From JABSSA01 sp039984715 (GTDB lineage Bacteria > Pseudomonadota > Alphaproteobacteria > Rhodobacterales > Rhodobacteraceae), in assembly GCA_039984715.1 (NCBI GenBank), contig JBDWUA010000014.1:409116-473115 (forward strand): DNA of 64,000 bases. The letters run 5' to 3'. Under the pieces are notes generated by a model, which searched no databases, was not told the DNA's origin, and worked only from the letters and a program-made list of their open reading frames with translations. The position numbers and the translations under genes are program-made. Shown piece after piece: positions 8,211-17,610 of the stretch; within the stretch, counting starts at the first letter, position 1, and the number at the start of each line of letters is the position of its first letter.

Positions 8211-8804
8211 ATGAGCAGCACGCAAGACATCGACGCCTTGATCGAGATGATGGCGAAACTGCCCGGCCTTGGGCCGCGTTCGGCGCGCCGCGCTGTTTTG
8301 CATCTGATCCGAAAACGCGCGCTGCAATTGCAGCCGCTTGCGGACCTGATGCAAACCGTGGCGGCAACAGCGCGCGAATGTATGAATTGTGGAAATGTCG
8401 GCACCGCTGACATTTGCGACATTTGCGATTCAAACAAACGGGCAAATGGCGAATTATGCGTGGTCGAAGATGTCGCTGATTTGTGGGCGATGGAGCGCTC
8501 GGGCGTTTTCCAAGGGCGCTATCACGTGTTGGGCGGCACCTTGTCCGCGCTGGATGCGATTGGCCCAGAGGAATTGCGTATTCCCAAACTGATCGATCGT
8601 ATTGCTGGGGAAGACATCACCGAAGTGATCCTTGCCCTAAACGCCACAATCGACGGCCAGACCACGGCCCATTACATCGCCGATCAACTGGACGGTCAGG
8701 TGCTTATGACATCATTGGCCCAAGGCGTGCCCATCGGTGGCGAGCTTGATTACCTAGATGACGGCACGATCACCGCGGCCTTGCGTGCCCGCAAGTCAAT
8801 CTAG
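8211..8804 (+). CDS. recR: Recombination mediator RecR
   Basis: The 197-residue protein acts with RecO and RecF to load RecA at gaps. The helix-hairpin-helix part (MMAKLPGLGPRSARRAVLHLI) is followed by a four-cysteine zinc finger (C57, C60, C69, C72). A Toprim domain comes next, starting LCVVEDVADLWAMERSG with its acidic Glu, and the Walker-B-like C-terminal part is present. Full length. It closes the dnaX-ybaB-recR series and is followed by a terminator. Confidence 0.95.
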   Translation: MSSTQDIDALIEMMAKLPGLGPRSARRAVLHLIRKRALQLQPLADLMQTVAATARECMNCGNVGTADICDICDSNKRANGELCVVEDVADLWAMERSGVFQGRYHVLGGTLSALDAIGPEELRIPKLIDRIAGEDITEVILALNATIDGQTTAHYIADQLDGQVLMTSLAQGVPIGGELDYLDDGTITAALRARKSI

Positions 8805-8822
8805 GTCAGTATCTTTCAAACG

Positions 8823-8860
8823 AAAAAACGCCGCCCAGATTCTGGACAGCGTTTTGTATT
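8823..8860 (+). terminator. Terminator after recR, possibly bidirectional
   Basis: AAAACGC (8825-8831) pairs with GCGTTTT (8849-8855), with CCAGA/TCTGG (8835-8839, 8841-8845) inside. There are T-rich stretches on both flanks (A6 on one side, TTTTGTATTT on the other), so it could also serve the convergent lpd. Confidence 0.65.
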
Positions 8861-8932
8861 TGATTTCAAATTTTCAGCGCGCATCTCTGACATTAAGAAC
8901 AAAATGCAACACTTTGTAATTCTTGATCTAAC

Positions 8933-8970
8933 AGCCCGCCTAATCACTAGAAACGACGGGCTGATCTTTT
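8933..8970. terminator. Second hairpin between recR and lpd
   Basis: AGCCCG (8933-8938) pairs with CGGGCT (8957-8962) around an 18-nt loop; GATCTTTT follows on the plus strand. It is weaker than the hairpin at 8823, and which convergent gene it serves is unclear. Confidence 0.35.
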
Positions 8971-8979
8971 GATCTGATC

Positions 8980-10374
8980 CTAAAAGTGGATAGCCTTGCC
9001 GTAGGCGTCCAGCGTCGCTTCGTGCATCATCTCTGACAATGTTGGATGCGGGAATACCGTTTCCATCAGGTCTTCTTCTGTTGTCTCGAGCTGACGCCCG
9101 ACGACATAGCCTTGGATCAGCTCGGTCACTTCGGCACCGACCATGTGGGCCCCTAGCAACTCGCCCGTTTTGGCATCAAAAATCGTTTTGATCATGCCTT
9201 CGGGTTCCCCCAAAGCAATCGCCTTGCCATTCCCAATGAAAGGGAAGCGGCCCACTTTGATCTCAAAGCCCGCCTCTTTTGCCTTGGCTTCGGTATAGCC
9301 AACGCTGGCCACTTGAGGGTGGCAATATGTACAGCCCGCGATGCTTTCGGGTTTGACCGGATGCGCGTGTTTGCCAGCAATAAGATCGGCGACCATGACG
9401 CCTTCGTGGCTGGCTTTGTGAGCCAACCAAGGTGCACCGGCGATATCGCCAATTGCGTACAATCCATCCACGCCTGTTCGGCAATAGGCGTCTGTCACAA
9501 CGTGAGTGCGATCGATTTTGACACCCAGTGCTTCCAAACCCAGGCCTTCAACATTGCCAACAATACCAACGGCTGAGATGACTGTATCGAATTCGTGTTT
9601 TTCGACTTTACCGCCAACTTCGATATGTGCCGTAACCTTGCCCTTGCCGCGATCCAGTTGTTTGACCATGGCTTTTTGCATGATCTTCATGCCCTGCTTT
9701 TCAAAGGCTTTCTTGGCAAATGCACTGATCTCGGCGTCTTCAACAGGCAACACGCGGTCCATGACTTCGACAACAGTCGTGTCAGTACCCAGCGTGTTAT
9801 AAAAGCTTGCGAATTCAATCCCAATTGCGCCCGATCCAATCACAAGCAGTTTTTTGGGCATCTTTGGTGGCTTCAATGCGTGTTTATACGTCCAAACCAG
9901 ATCGCCATCAGCCTCAAGCCCCGGCAATTCACGCGCCCGCGCACCTGTCGCGAGGATGATATTTGGCGCTTTTAACGTTTCTTCGCCTTTGGCCGTCTTT
10001 ACTTTGACAACGCCTTTGCTGGGCAAAGTTGCGTCGCCCATGACAACCGAAACTTTGTTCTTTTTCAAAAGATGGCCAACACCGCCTGACAACTGACTTG
10101 CCACTTTGCGGGACCGATCCACCACAGCATCCAGATCATAATCGATCTTTTCCGCCTTTAGCCCAAATTCCTTAGCCCGGTGCATCAAATGGAACACTTC
10201 AGAAGAACGCAACATCGCCTTGGTTGGGATACATCCCCAGTTCAGGCAAATGCCCCCTAAATGTTCGCGTTCAACAACGGCAACCTTTTGGCCGTTTTGC
10301 GCCGCACGAATTGCGGCGACGTACCCGCCGGGGCCCGCCCCAACAATAACAATATCAAAGCTTTGTTCTGCCAT
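8980..10374 (-). CDS. lpd: Dihydrolipoyl dehydrogenase (E3)
   Basis: The 464-residue FAD/NAD flavoprotein reoxidises the dihydrolipoyl groups of 2-oxo-acid dehydrogenases. The FAD motif VGAGPGGYVAAIRAAQNG starts at residue 11. The redox-active disulfide is C43/C48 in GGICLNWGCIPTKA. The NAD motif IGSGAIGIEFASFYNTLG and the second FAD stretch YAIGDIAGAPWLAHKASHEG follow. The dimer-interface base is in FPHPTLSEMMHEA. pdhABC in this window lacks an E3 gene. This lpd shares an 18-bp palindrome with the pdh promoter, which suggests joint control. Its own promoter is predicted just upstream. Confidence 0.95.
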   Translation of the reverse strand: MAEQSFDIVIVGAGPGGYVAAIRAAQNGQKVAVVEREHLGGICLNWGCIPTKAMLRSSEVFHLMHRAKEFGLKAEKIDYDLDAVVDRSRKVASQLSGGVGHLLKKNKVSVVMGDATLPSKGVVKVKTAKGEETLKAPNIILATGARARELPGLEADGDLVWTYKHALKPPKMPKKLLVIGSGAIGIEFASFYNTLGTDTTVVEVMDRVLPVEDAEISAFAKKAFEKQGMKIMQKAMVKQLDRGKGKVTAHIEVGGKVEKHEFDTVISAVGIVGNVEGLGLEALGVKIDRTHVVTDAYCRTGVDGLYAIGDIAGAPWLAHKASHEGVMVADLIAGKHAHPVKPESIAGCTYCHPQVASVGYTEAKAKEAGFEIKVGRFPFIGNGKAIALGEPEGMIKTIFDAKTGELLGAHMVGAEVTELIQGYVVGRQLETTEEDLMETVFPHPTLSEMMHEATLDAYGKAIHF

Positions 10375-10387
10375 GACGCACCCTCGC

Positions 10388-10446
10388 AGTTTAACGGCAT
10401 CTATTTAGTTTACCGTTAAACTACTTTTCTTTGGGCCGCAACACAA
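10388..10446 (-). promoter_or_regulatory. lpd promoter with an operator shared with pdhABC
   Basis: On the minus strand TTGTGT (10446-10441), a 17-nt spacer and TAGTTT (10423-10418) resemble a sigma70 promoter. The -10 opens the palindrome TAGTTTAACGGTAAACTA (10423-10406). A half-copy, CCGTTAAACT, follows at 10397-10388. The same palindrome with two changed bases occurs at 25572-25589 before pdhA. Operator function is inferred from symmetry, position and recurrence. Confidence 0.6.
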
Positions 10447-10486
10447 CCGCCACGCGACAAATGCGCCACGGGGATTTGGGTTGGGA

Positions 10487-11071
10487 TCAGGCTGCTTGCG
10501 CTTCTTGCAGGCTGCGCACGACGCTGCCGTACCCGCCCTGCTCCAAATGCACGGTTTCCGCTTTGGTCGACACACGTGACAAAGCTGCATTACGCGCCGG
10601 GAACCTGCCAAACATTCGAATGACCTCACGATGTGCGCGGGCATGCAACAGGTTCGACGCCCCGGTTTCAGGCAATCGTTCGCACATGAGACGGACACAA
10701 CGGTCTTGGTCACACAGGTTTTCGGAATGCATCAATGGCATATAGAAAAACTGCCGAGCAGGTTCATCCACACGCATATCCCACCCTTTTGAGATCGCAG
10801 ATTTTGCGGCCGTCAACGCAGCCCTATCCGTGCAAAATGCGTCCTGATGACCGCGATACATATTGCGTGAAAACTGATCTGTGAGGGTAATATAGGCTAA
10901 CGTGCCAGAGGCGTGTGTTAACCAAAGGGAATACTGGCCCTCGCGGGCGCCTTCCCATGCGTTCAAGAATTTCTCTCTGATCCGCGCATCAAGTGCCGCA
11001 TTTTCAGCGTACCAACATGACGGACCACACTCGTCCAACCAAAACCGCAGAACATCATCTGCCTGTACCAT
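10487..11071 (-). CDS. DUF924-family protein
   Basis: The 194-residue soluble protein matches the DUF924 pattern: VLRFWLDECGPSCWYAENAALDARIREKF at the N-terminus, then LTDQFSRNMYRG with the conserved Asp-Gln-Phe-x-Arg-Asn near residue 70, and FFYMPLMHSENLCDQDRCV. The fold is TPR-like and all-helical; no activity is established. The frame is open to 11158, but ATG 11071 follows a GGGAAGGGAGAAAGT ribosome-binding site and starts where the family starts. It lies upstream of lpd on the same strand, 112 bp apart. Confidence 0.85.
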   Translation of the reverse strand: MVQADDVLRFWLDECGPSCWYAENAALDARIREKFLNAWEGAREGQYSLWLTHASGTLAYITLTDQFSRNMYRGHQDAFCTDRAALTAAKSAISKGWDMRVDEPARQFFYMPLMHSENLCDQDRCVRLMCERLPETGASNLLHARAHREVIRMFGRFPARNAALSRVSTKAETVHLEQGGYGSVVRSLQEAQAA

Positions 11072-11176
11072 TACTTTCTCCCTTCCCAACAGAGAATGGT
11101 TCGATGTTAATGCACTGTAACATTGCAACCGAATCACAAAATGCAACAGACCCGTCATATGATCACAGATTATTTT

Positions 11177-12454
11177 TTATGATTGCGGGGAAATTGATGC
11201 GTCTTCGCCACTTTCTTGGTCACTTTCGATTGCGTATTCCTGCGCATATTCCATCGCGACTGGTGTGGTGCCCGTTGGTGACATGACAATATACGTCCCC
11301 GTTTCTTCAATGCGAACCGCTGACCGGCGTGTGGCGCGATGTAGGGCGTAAGCCATGAGAACTATGAACAGCATCAGCGTAAAGCTAAAGAACCCTCCCG
11401 GCCCGTATACCCCCATCATCCAACCGACAATAATTGGCCCCGTGACGGCCCCGAGCCCATTGATAAAAACCAACCCACCAGACGCCGCCGCCATATCCTC
11501 GTATTCCAGAAAGTCGTTCGTATGCGCGAGAAGCAAAGAATAAAGCGGGTTGGACATGCCACCGATCAAGAAGGCCGAGATAAGCAAATAGGTAAAGTTG
11601 CTGCCCATGGCCAATCCAATAGTCGCTCCGATTGCGCCAATGGATGCAATGATCACGACAAGGAACCGGCGATCCATGTGATCTGAAATCCAGCCGATGG
11701 GATATTGTGTGACAACGGCCGCGACAAAGAACGTTGCCACAAATGTCGAAAGCTGCGTCAGGCTTAACCCCGTTTGCGATGCATACACCGCGGCCATTCC
11801 AAACTGCGCCGCAAAGACCCCGCCTAGTACAAACATTCCGAAACATCCAAGTGGCGAAACGTTTAGCAATTCGCGCAAGCTCATGGGTTTGGCCGTTTCA
11901 AAGGATGGCGTCGGAGAGATCGACAACAAAATTGGGGTAATCGCAATCGAAACCAAAATTGACGGAATGATGAACGGAACAAAACCGGACGGATCTGCGA
12001 CCAGCAACAACGCCTGCGCGATAACGATCCCCAAAGTTTGCACTATCATATAAAGGGATAACGCTTGTCCGCGTGTCTCGTTATCTGCGGCATTGTTCAG
12101 CCAGCTTTCAGCCGTCACATAAACAGCCGAAAAGCAAAAGCCGATCAGAACACGCGCCAAAACCCACACCCACGGGTCTGTAAATGTGGGGAACAAGATC
12201 ATCACCGCAGATATCAACGAGGCCAATGCCGCAAACACGCGGACATGCCCAACGCGGCGTATCATGCCGGGTGCCATGCGGCTGCCGCCTAGGAAGCCCG
12301 CGAAATACCCCGACATCACCAAGGACAATTCTAACGTTGAAAAGCCTTCAATCTCTCCACGAACGCCAAGCAGAGTACCCTGCATGCCGTTCCCGATCAT
12401 CAAAAGCCCCATACCCAGCAACAACGCCCAGGCACTGTTCAAAACTTGCAGCAT
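11177..12454 (-). CDS. MFS transporter
   Basis: The 425-residue protein has about 12 hydrophobic segments. The first is LNSAWALLLGMGLLMIGNGMQGTLLG. The inter-helix motif near residues 60-70 (GGSRMAPGMIRRVGHVRVFA) is the MFS motif-A region. VLARVLIGFCFSAVYVTAESWLNN follows, with an Arg and Glu in the membrane part. The C-terminal tail is hydrophilic and acidic. AESWLN is common in a subfamily annotated as putative drug or sugar-phosphate carriers, but the substrate cannot be read. The neighbours DUF924 and queA do not help. Confidence 0.88.
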   Translation of the reverse strand: MLQVLNSAWALLLGMGLLMIGNGMQGTLLGVRGEIEGFSTLELSLVMSGYFAGFLGGSRMAPGMIRRVGHVRVFAALASLISAVMILFPTFTDPWVWVLARVLIGFCFSAVYVTAESWLNNAADNETRGQALSLYMIVQTLGIVIAQALLLVADPSGFVPFIIPSILVSIAITPILLSISPTPSFETAKPMSLRELLNVSPLGCFGMFVLGGVFAAQFGMAAVYASQTGLSLTQLSTFVATFFVAAVVTQYPIGWISDHMDRRFLVVIIASIGAIGATIGLAMGSNFTYLLISAFLIGGMSNPLYSLLLAHTNDFLEYEDMAAASGGLVFINGLGAVTGPIIVGWMMGVYGPGGFFSFTLMLFIVLMAYALHRATRRSAVRIEETGTYIVMSPTGTTPVAMEYAQEYAIESDQESGEDASISPQS

Positions 12455-12527
12455 CGCGAGACCCCTTCTTGATGTCTAACCTCGCTGTAGCGATGGCAGA
12501 CATACACGTCAGGGCTGCATACGACAC

Positions 12528-13607
12528 TTAAATGTCGCTTTGAGAATCTTCGTCTGTTTCGGGCAACAAAAGCGACGCATCGCCATAGGAAAAGAATCGG
12601 TATTTGCTGGCCACTGCATGGTCATAAATGTCGCGGATTCGGTCTTGGCCCACAAATGCAGCGACAAGCATCATTAGGGTCGATTTGGGCAAATGAAAGT
12701 TGGTCATCAATCCGTCCGCGATCTGAAATTCAAACCCCGGATAGATAAAGATGTCCGTTGATCCTTCCCATGGCTCGATGCGTCCCGTTTCGCGCGCTGC
12801 GGTTTCGATCAACCGAAGCGCCGTCGTTCCCACCGGGATGACGCGGTTTCCTTCGGCTTTGGATTGCGCAATGTCGCGCGCGGCGTCAGCTGAGACGCGA
12901 CCGCGTTCGCTGTGCATGCGATGCTGCAATATATCGTCGACCTTTACCGGCAAGAATGTTCCCGCGCCGACATGCAGGGTCACAAAACTGAACTGCACGC
13001 CCATGGCGCGCAATTCGCTTAACAATTCATCATCAAAATGCAGCGAAGCTGTTGGCGCCGCGACGGCACCCTTTTCCTGTGCCCACACGGTTTGATAATC
13101 GTCAAAATCTTGATCATCAGCAGGTCTTAGGGCTGCAATATAGGGCGGCAGTGGCATTGCCCCCGATTGCGCAAGTGCTTCGTCAAATGCGTCCGCTTCC
13201 AGATTGAAACGCAAATGTCCCTGCCCTTCGGACACCCGATCCAACACGGCACTAAAGCCATCTGAAAAATCAATCGTTTCTCCGATGCGCACTTTCTTTA
13301 GGGGCTTCAACAGCGCAGCCCATGTGCCGTCAGCATTTGGTTCCAACAAGGTCACATCAATTTTGGCTTGGGTATGCCCTTGTTCCGATATCCGGGCTCT
13401 TGTTCCTGACAGGCGCGCCGGAATGACCCGCGTGTCGTTCAGAACAAGACGGTCCCCCGGTCGCAACCACTGGGTCAAATCACGAACACTCTGATCGCTA
13501 ATCTGGTCGCCATTTGCGACCAACAAACGCGCAGATGACCGCGGGCGCGCTGGACGCGTTGCAATCAGGCTTTCGGGCAAATCAAAGTCAAAGTCACTTA
13601 ATTTCAT
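12528..13607 (-). CDS. queA: tRNA preQ1(34) S-adenosylmethionine ribosyltransferase-isomerase
   Basis: The 359-residue enzyme transfers the ribosyl part of SAM to preQ1 in tRNA, giving epoxyqueuosine. It starts KLSDFDFDLPESLIATRPARPR, as QueA does. It contains GDRLVLNDTRVIPARL, the VTLHVGAGTFLPVKVDDI core, and the C-terminal FIYPGFEFQIADGLMTNFHLPKSTLMMLVAAFVG. ATG 13607 is chosen over 13652 because homology begins there. It lies 45 bp after the AsmA-like gene on the same strand, so co-transcription is likely. Confidence 0.95.
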   Translation of the reverse strand: MKLSDFDFDLPESLIATRPARPRSSARLLVANGDQISDQSVRDLTQWLRPGDRLVLNDTRVIPARLSGTRARISEQGHTQAKIDVTLLEPNADGTWAALLKPLKKVRIGETIDFSDGFSAVLDRVSEGQGHLRFNLEADAFDEALAQSGAMPLPPYIAALRPADDQDFDDYQTVWAQEKGAVAAPTASLHFDDELLSELRAMGVQFSFVTLHVGAGTFLPVKVDDILQHRMHSERGRVSADAARDIAQSKAEGNRVIPVGTTALRLIETAARETGRIEPWEGSTDIFIYPGFEFQIADGLMTNFHLPKSTLMMLVAAFVGQDRIRDIYDHAVASKYRFFSYGDASLLLPETDEDSQSDI

Positions 13608-13652
13608 GGGGTGCGCCTTAGCCCGCAGTGCAAGCGGACGCAACTCGTTCAA

Positions 13653-16600
13653 TCAACGATCAGCGCTTGATCTAAACGGTTCGCGTTTCTTTTTGGGTGC
13701 GGGTTCATCTGCCTTGAACGCTTCGGGGGTTGTCGCACTTTCGTTGTCTACTTGTGGTATGTCGGGCGGCGGCGCACGGAATATTTCACGAAAGAACCCC
13801 GGCGTAAGCGCTGACAAAGGGTTGACCTGAACCGCTGGGCTGTCTGCCGTTCCGCGCAGTCGATAATTGAATCCAATCAATCCTTCGCCCCGACGTGTGA
13901 AAATACTGCCGATCCCATTCAGAAAATAGACCGGAGAGATCACCCCACGCATGTCCAAGCGTTTTTCCGTGACACCATATGTTCCATCCATGGAAATCCC
14001 CATCGATGGACCGACCGCACTGGCTTTGGACAGCAGCACTTGTGACGGTGTCAGGCGAAAATCGGCCTCGACCTGACTGAACAACATGCCATCCCCAGAC
14101 AGCTGTTCCAGCAATCCGACAATGGAAATAGCTGACAAAAGATCTGCCATAACAGGGGCTTTTTTCACGCGTGCTTCCGAGATGCGCAGCGAACCATCAA
14201 AGGTCCCTTCGGACCCGACGGGTAACAACGTTAACAACATGTCACCGCCATTGGCCTGTTGCAGCAATCCCGCTGCAGCAATGACACCGCCTGCATCTTT
14301 GGATCGAATACGAATTGCACTGCGTCCATTCTGCGGAATGACAAGCCCATCCACAGACGGGCCTCCGTTCACCCGCGCAGTAAAGCGACCGTCCAGACCG
14401 CCATTCAAAGAAAACTGTCCCGCAAAGTTGGTTAAGGCGATTGTATCCGTCACCTGCAATTTGTTCAGCGACAGGGTCAAAGGTCCAGATTGACCGTTTC
14501 CTGATCCCTCACCGCTTCCAAAGTTGGCACGACGCATATCAATTTCGCCACCTCGCACGACAACGCCCGGCGCTACTCCGGCACCGCGCCCAACCAAGGA
14601 TACCGGCGCGTCCAACCAATTCGCCAGTTGAACCCGGCTAAATTGAGCCTCAGCCAAGCCACCTGATTGATTTAGCGAAACCGAACCCGTGGCCGATAAT
14701 CCGGGCGCATTCAGTGTCAGATTATCGATACGCGGCGTGTCCCCCAAGACACCTGTAACGCTCAGGCGACCCGTCGCGCGCTGTGACATGGACCAGCCCA
14801 ATGGCGGCATGCTCAGCCCGATTTGAGCCAACGTGCTATTCATCGTAAAGGATGGCGGAGTGTCACGATGAAGAGTGATGTCGATATCTGCGGGACCGGA
14901 CCCGCGCACGGTTCCCGGCGGAAGAGTGATGCGGAACGTATCAAGTGCGTTCTGGGACACCTGTATCGTGCCATTCACCTTGGCCGGTGCGCCGGTCCCA
15001 ATTTCTTGTCGCCATGCGGCTTCAAATGGCACACCGTCCAACGTGCCTGGCCCACCTACGACGATGTCTTTTGTATTTGCCTCGACAACCAAAAACGGGG
15101 CAGCCAGCGTGCGGCCTTCTATCAAGTTCTGGCTTTCAACGTCCAACAATGTTCCCGAGATATCGTACGTCACATCGGACGGTTTCATCCCGCGTTTGAT
15201 TGGCATGTTCAACGTACCTTCAACCAACGCAGTTCCATTGGCCAAATCGGATGGCAGACCTGCTTTGCTTAAAATGTTCAACGGCGGCATGTCTATCAGC
15301 GACAATACGGCGGACAATGAGCTTTTCGTATTCAGTTCAACATTCGCTGGGGTGCCGCCGCGCACAAGAATGTCGGGTATGATAAAGGACGTTCCTGAAA
15401 CATCCATCACACCCCCTGCTGGGGGTTCAACGTTGCCTTCATCGACCGCAACAACAAGCCGGTTATCCAACAAAGAAATTTGGCCGCCCGCTTGGGTCAC
15501 AGGAGGCAGAGATTTTTCGTATCGCACAACCGCGTCGTCATAATCGAGGCTAAGGAAACTGCTGACCGTCGTTCCCGTCCCCCCGCGCAATGCAACGTCA
15601 ATCGTGCTAAGATTGCCTTCCAATACATTGTTGACAATCCATGTCCGCGTTGGCGTCGCCATGGTCTCCGGCCAATATCCGGTCACATCTTCAAGGCTTA
15701 GGGTGTCGGACTGGCCGTCCAGCGAAAACCGCCAACCATCCTCTTCCGCCAACAAATGTCCACTGACATTCATACTGCGATCATCAAGGGTCAAAAGCGC
15801 TTGACCAAGTTCGATCCGAAATGGATCAAGCGTCAAACGTAAATCTGCATCTGCCCGCGTCAATGCGATCGGTTCGTCATACAATTTCGCCGGGTTCAGC
15901 GCCAAATGGCTTAATCGCAATTGCGCAACAAGATCTTCCAATGATCCCTGTTCCAACCCGCCAAGCCACGCTGTGCCTTCTGCACGTCCCGTCGCCCATT
16001 CGCTGACCACGGACAATTCGTCAAACCGCAGCATTCGTTCCTGTGGAACATAGGTGAAATAGGTCTGCGCTGATGTGAACGGGACCGGGCTGGTTGCCTC
16101 TGTTGGCTGCAAGACGCCTTCGCCGATGGACAATGTTGCATTCAGCGGGATGAGTTTACCGCGTTCGTCCAAACCACTGCGCATCGAACCAGAAATTGGT
16201 GCGCGCAATGCTTCGAGCCACGCAAAAGCCGGGCTTTGGGCCGCAATATCCGCCGCATCCATATCCGTAATCGACACGCCAAATTCAGCGGACGCAGACC
16301 CCAGATCACTGGTGTAATTCGCCTCAACCGTGGCAATTCCTGCTGTTCCCGATAACAGGGCCAAGTCAGCAGAGAGTGTTAAAATGTCATCTTCGCGATC
16401 CAATCGCGCCCGACCGCCATCAATTGTCCATGCGCGATCTGATGAATGATCCTCGTATCTTAGGGTCAACGCCTGTACATCGACACTTTGCAAGGACGAC
16501 ATTTGACGAGACAGGATCAATAAATCCAATTCAGAAAGTAACGCTGCAAAACTGGGTGCTTCTTGTGCTGGGCTGCTGATGTCGGGCCCGCCACGCAGGC

Positions 16601-17048
16601 TTAGGTTGCCTTCCACGGATCGGTTCAGAGTCGCAAAAATTCCCGCAATCTCAAGCTGAACTGGTCGCACTTTCCCGCGCAACAATGGTTCAAACGCAAA
16701 TGCGCCTTCGAGTTGGTTAAACGATACAATCTCAAGCCCGTTTAGATCGGTAATCTGCACGTTGGCGACACGCACCCGTGGTTGCCAGCCATTGTGAAGT
16801 TTGAATTCCAGCGTCCCAAATTGCACCTGAATATTCTCCAGGTTTTGCGTGGCCTGCGCCTGTATCTTCTCACGTATCCATTCTGGTGCTTTGACGGTGC
16901 GGCCCAAAGCAAAATACAATCCGACCAGTAAAACCCCAAGAAAAAGGAAGGAAAACAGCAATGAATGCGCACCAATGCGTTTCGCCAAACGGCGTTTTCG
17001 TCCCCGTTCACGAACGGGTTCAACTGGTGTTTCGTCGCTAGCTGTCAT
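13653..17048 (-). CDS. AsmA/YhdP-like large envelope protein
   Basis: The 1131-residue protein has a basic cytoplasmic N-terminus (RERGRKRRLAKR), one membrane anchor near residues 28-50, and a very long beta-rich periplasmic part. Its start (WIREKIQAQATQNLENIQVQFGTLEFKLHNGWQPRVRVANVQI) and its late GTYGVTEKRLDMRGVISPVYFLNGIG are like the DUF3971 and AsmA C-terminal regions of YhdP-type proteins. Those form hydrophobic grooves that carry phospholipid between membranes. Gly/Thr-rich internal repeats such as GTLNMPIKRGMKPSDVTYDI fit that fold. The C-terminal tail is Pro/Lys-rich. It is divergent from bcp. Confidence 0.8.
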   Translation of the reverse strand: MTASDETPVEPVRERGRKRRLAKRIGAHSLLFSFLFLGVLLVGLYFALGRTVKAPEWIREKIQAQATQNLENIQVQFGTLEFKLHNGWQPRVRVANVQITDLNGLEIVSFNQLEGAFAFEPLLRGKVRPVQLEIAGIFATLNRSVEGNLSLRGGPDISSPAQEAPSFAALLSELDLLILSRQMSSLQSVDVQALTLRYEDHSSDRAWTIDGGRARLDREDDILTLSADLALLSGTAGIATVEANYTSDLGSASAEFGVSITDMDAADIAAQSPAFAWLEALRAPISGSMRSGLDERGKLIPLNATLSIGEGVLQPTEATSPVPFTSAQTYFTYVPQERMLRFDELSVVSEWATGRAEGTAWLGGLEQGSLEDLVAQLRLSHLALNPAKLYDEPIALTRADADLRLTLDPFRIELGQALLTLDDRSMNVSGHLLAEEDGWRFSLDGQSDTLSLEDVTGYWPETMATPTRTWIVNNVLEGNLSTIDVALRGGTGTTVSSFLSLDYDDAVVRYEKSLPPVTQAGGQISLLDNRLVVAVDEGNVEPPAGGVMDVSGTSFIIPDILVRGGTPANVELNTKSSLSAVLSLIDMPPLNILSKAGLPSDLANGTALVEGTLNMPIKRGMKPSDVTYDISGTLLDVESQNLIEGRTLAAPFLVVEANTKDIVVGGPGTLDGVPFEAAWRQEIGTGAPAKVNGTIQVSQNALDTFRITLPPGTVRGSGPADIDITLHRDTPPSFTMNSTLAQIGLSMPPLGWSMSQRATGRLSVTGVLGDTPRIDNLTLNAPGLSATGSVSLNQSGGLAEAQFSRVQLANWLDAPVSLVGRGAGVAPGVVVRGGEIDMRRANFGSGEGSGNGQSGPLTLSLNKLQVTDTIALTNFAGQFSLNGGLDGRFTARVNGGPSVDGLVIPQNGRSAIRIRSKDAGGVIAAAGLLQQANGGDMLLTLLPVGSEGTFDGSLRISEARVKKAPVMADLLSAISIVGLLEQLSGDGMLFSQVEADFRLTPSQVLLSKASAVGPSMGISMDGTYGVTEKRLDMRGVISPVYFLNGIGSIFTRRGEGLIGFNYRLRGTADSPAVQVNPLSALTPGFFREIFRAPPPDIPQVDNESATTPEAFKADEPAPKKKREPFRSSADR

Positions 17049-17142
17049 TCTGCCCTTTTAGTGCGCAGGATCGTTTTTTTATTCTTGCTCGAACCCTTCT
17101 ATCATGACACGCCATGCGCATCAAAACACGAAAGATATTACT

Positions 17143-17610
17143 ATGCCCGACATCGGAGACACCGCGCCTGATTTTACCATGCCACAAGGGGGCGATGGTC
17201 GCGAAATTACGCTGTCTGCGTTGCAAGGGACACCCGTCATCTTGTATTTCTATCCACGTGACGACACGCCCGGCTGTACCAAGGAAGCCATTGCATTCAC
17301 AGAACTTTTGCCAGAATTCGACTCGTTAGGTGTGCGTGTGTTTGGGGTATCCAAAGACACGATTGCGAAACACGACAAGTTTTCGGCAAAGTACGAATTA
17401 GGCGTTCCCTTACTTTCGGACGTGGACACTGACGTATGCGAACAATATGGCGTTTGGGTTGAAAAAAACATGTACGGACGCAAATCAATGGGCATCGAAC
17501 GCGCGACATTCCTTATTGATGGCGACGGTCGATTGACCCACATCTGGCGAAAAGTAAAAGTGCCCGGACACGCCCAAGAGGTTTTGGACACTGTAAAGGC
17601 ACTGCCATGA
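17143..17610 (+). CDS. bcp: Thioredoxin-dependent peroxiredoxin, Bcp/PrxQ type
   Basis: The 155-residue protein reduces hydroperoxides. Residues PDIGDTAPDFTMP, YFYPRDDTPGCTKEA and a late LTHIWRKVKVPGHAQEVL are typical. The peroxidatic Cys is C45. The second Cys of E. coli Bcp, five residues later, is Ile here, so the protein is probably a 1-Cys type or uses another Cys (DVCEQYGVW). ATG 17143 is preferred over 17104 because the family start is at PDIGD. Its stop overlaps the start of the ferritin-like gene by 4 bp (ATGA), so translation is coupled. Confidence 0.92.
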   Translation: MPDIGDTAPDFTMPQGGDGREITLSALQGTPVILYFYPRDDTPGCTKEAIAFTELLPEFDSLGVRVFGVSKDTIAKHDKFSAKYELGVPLLSDVDTDVCEQYGVWVEKNMYGRKSMGIERATFLIDGDGRLTHIWRKVKVPGHAQEVLDTVKALP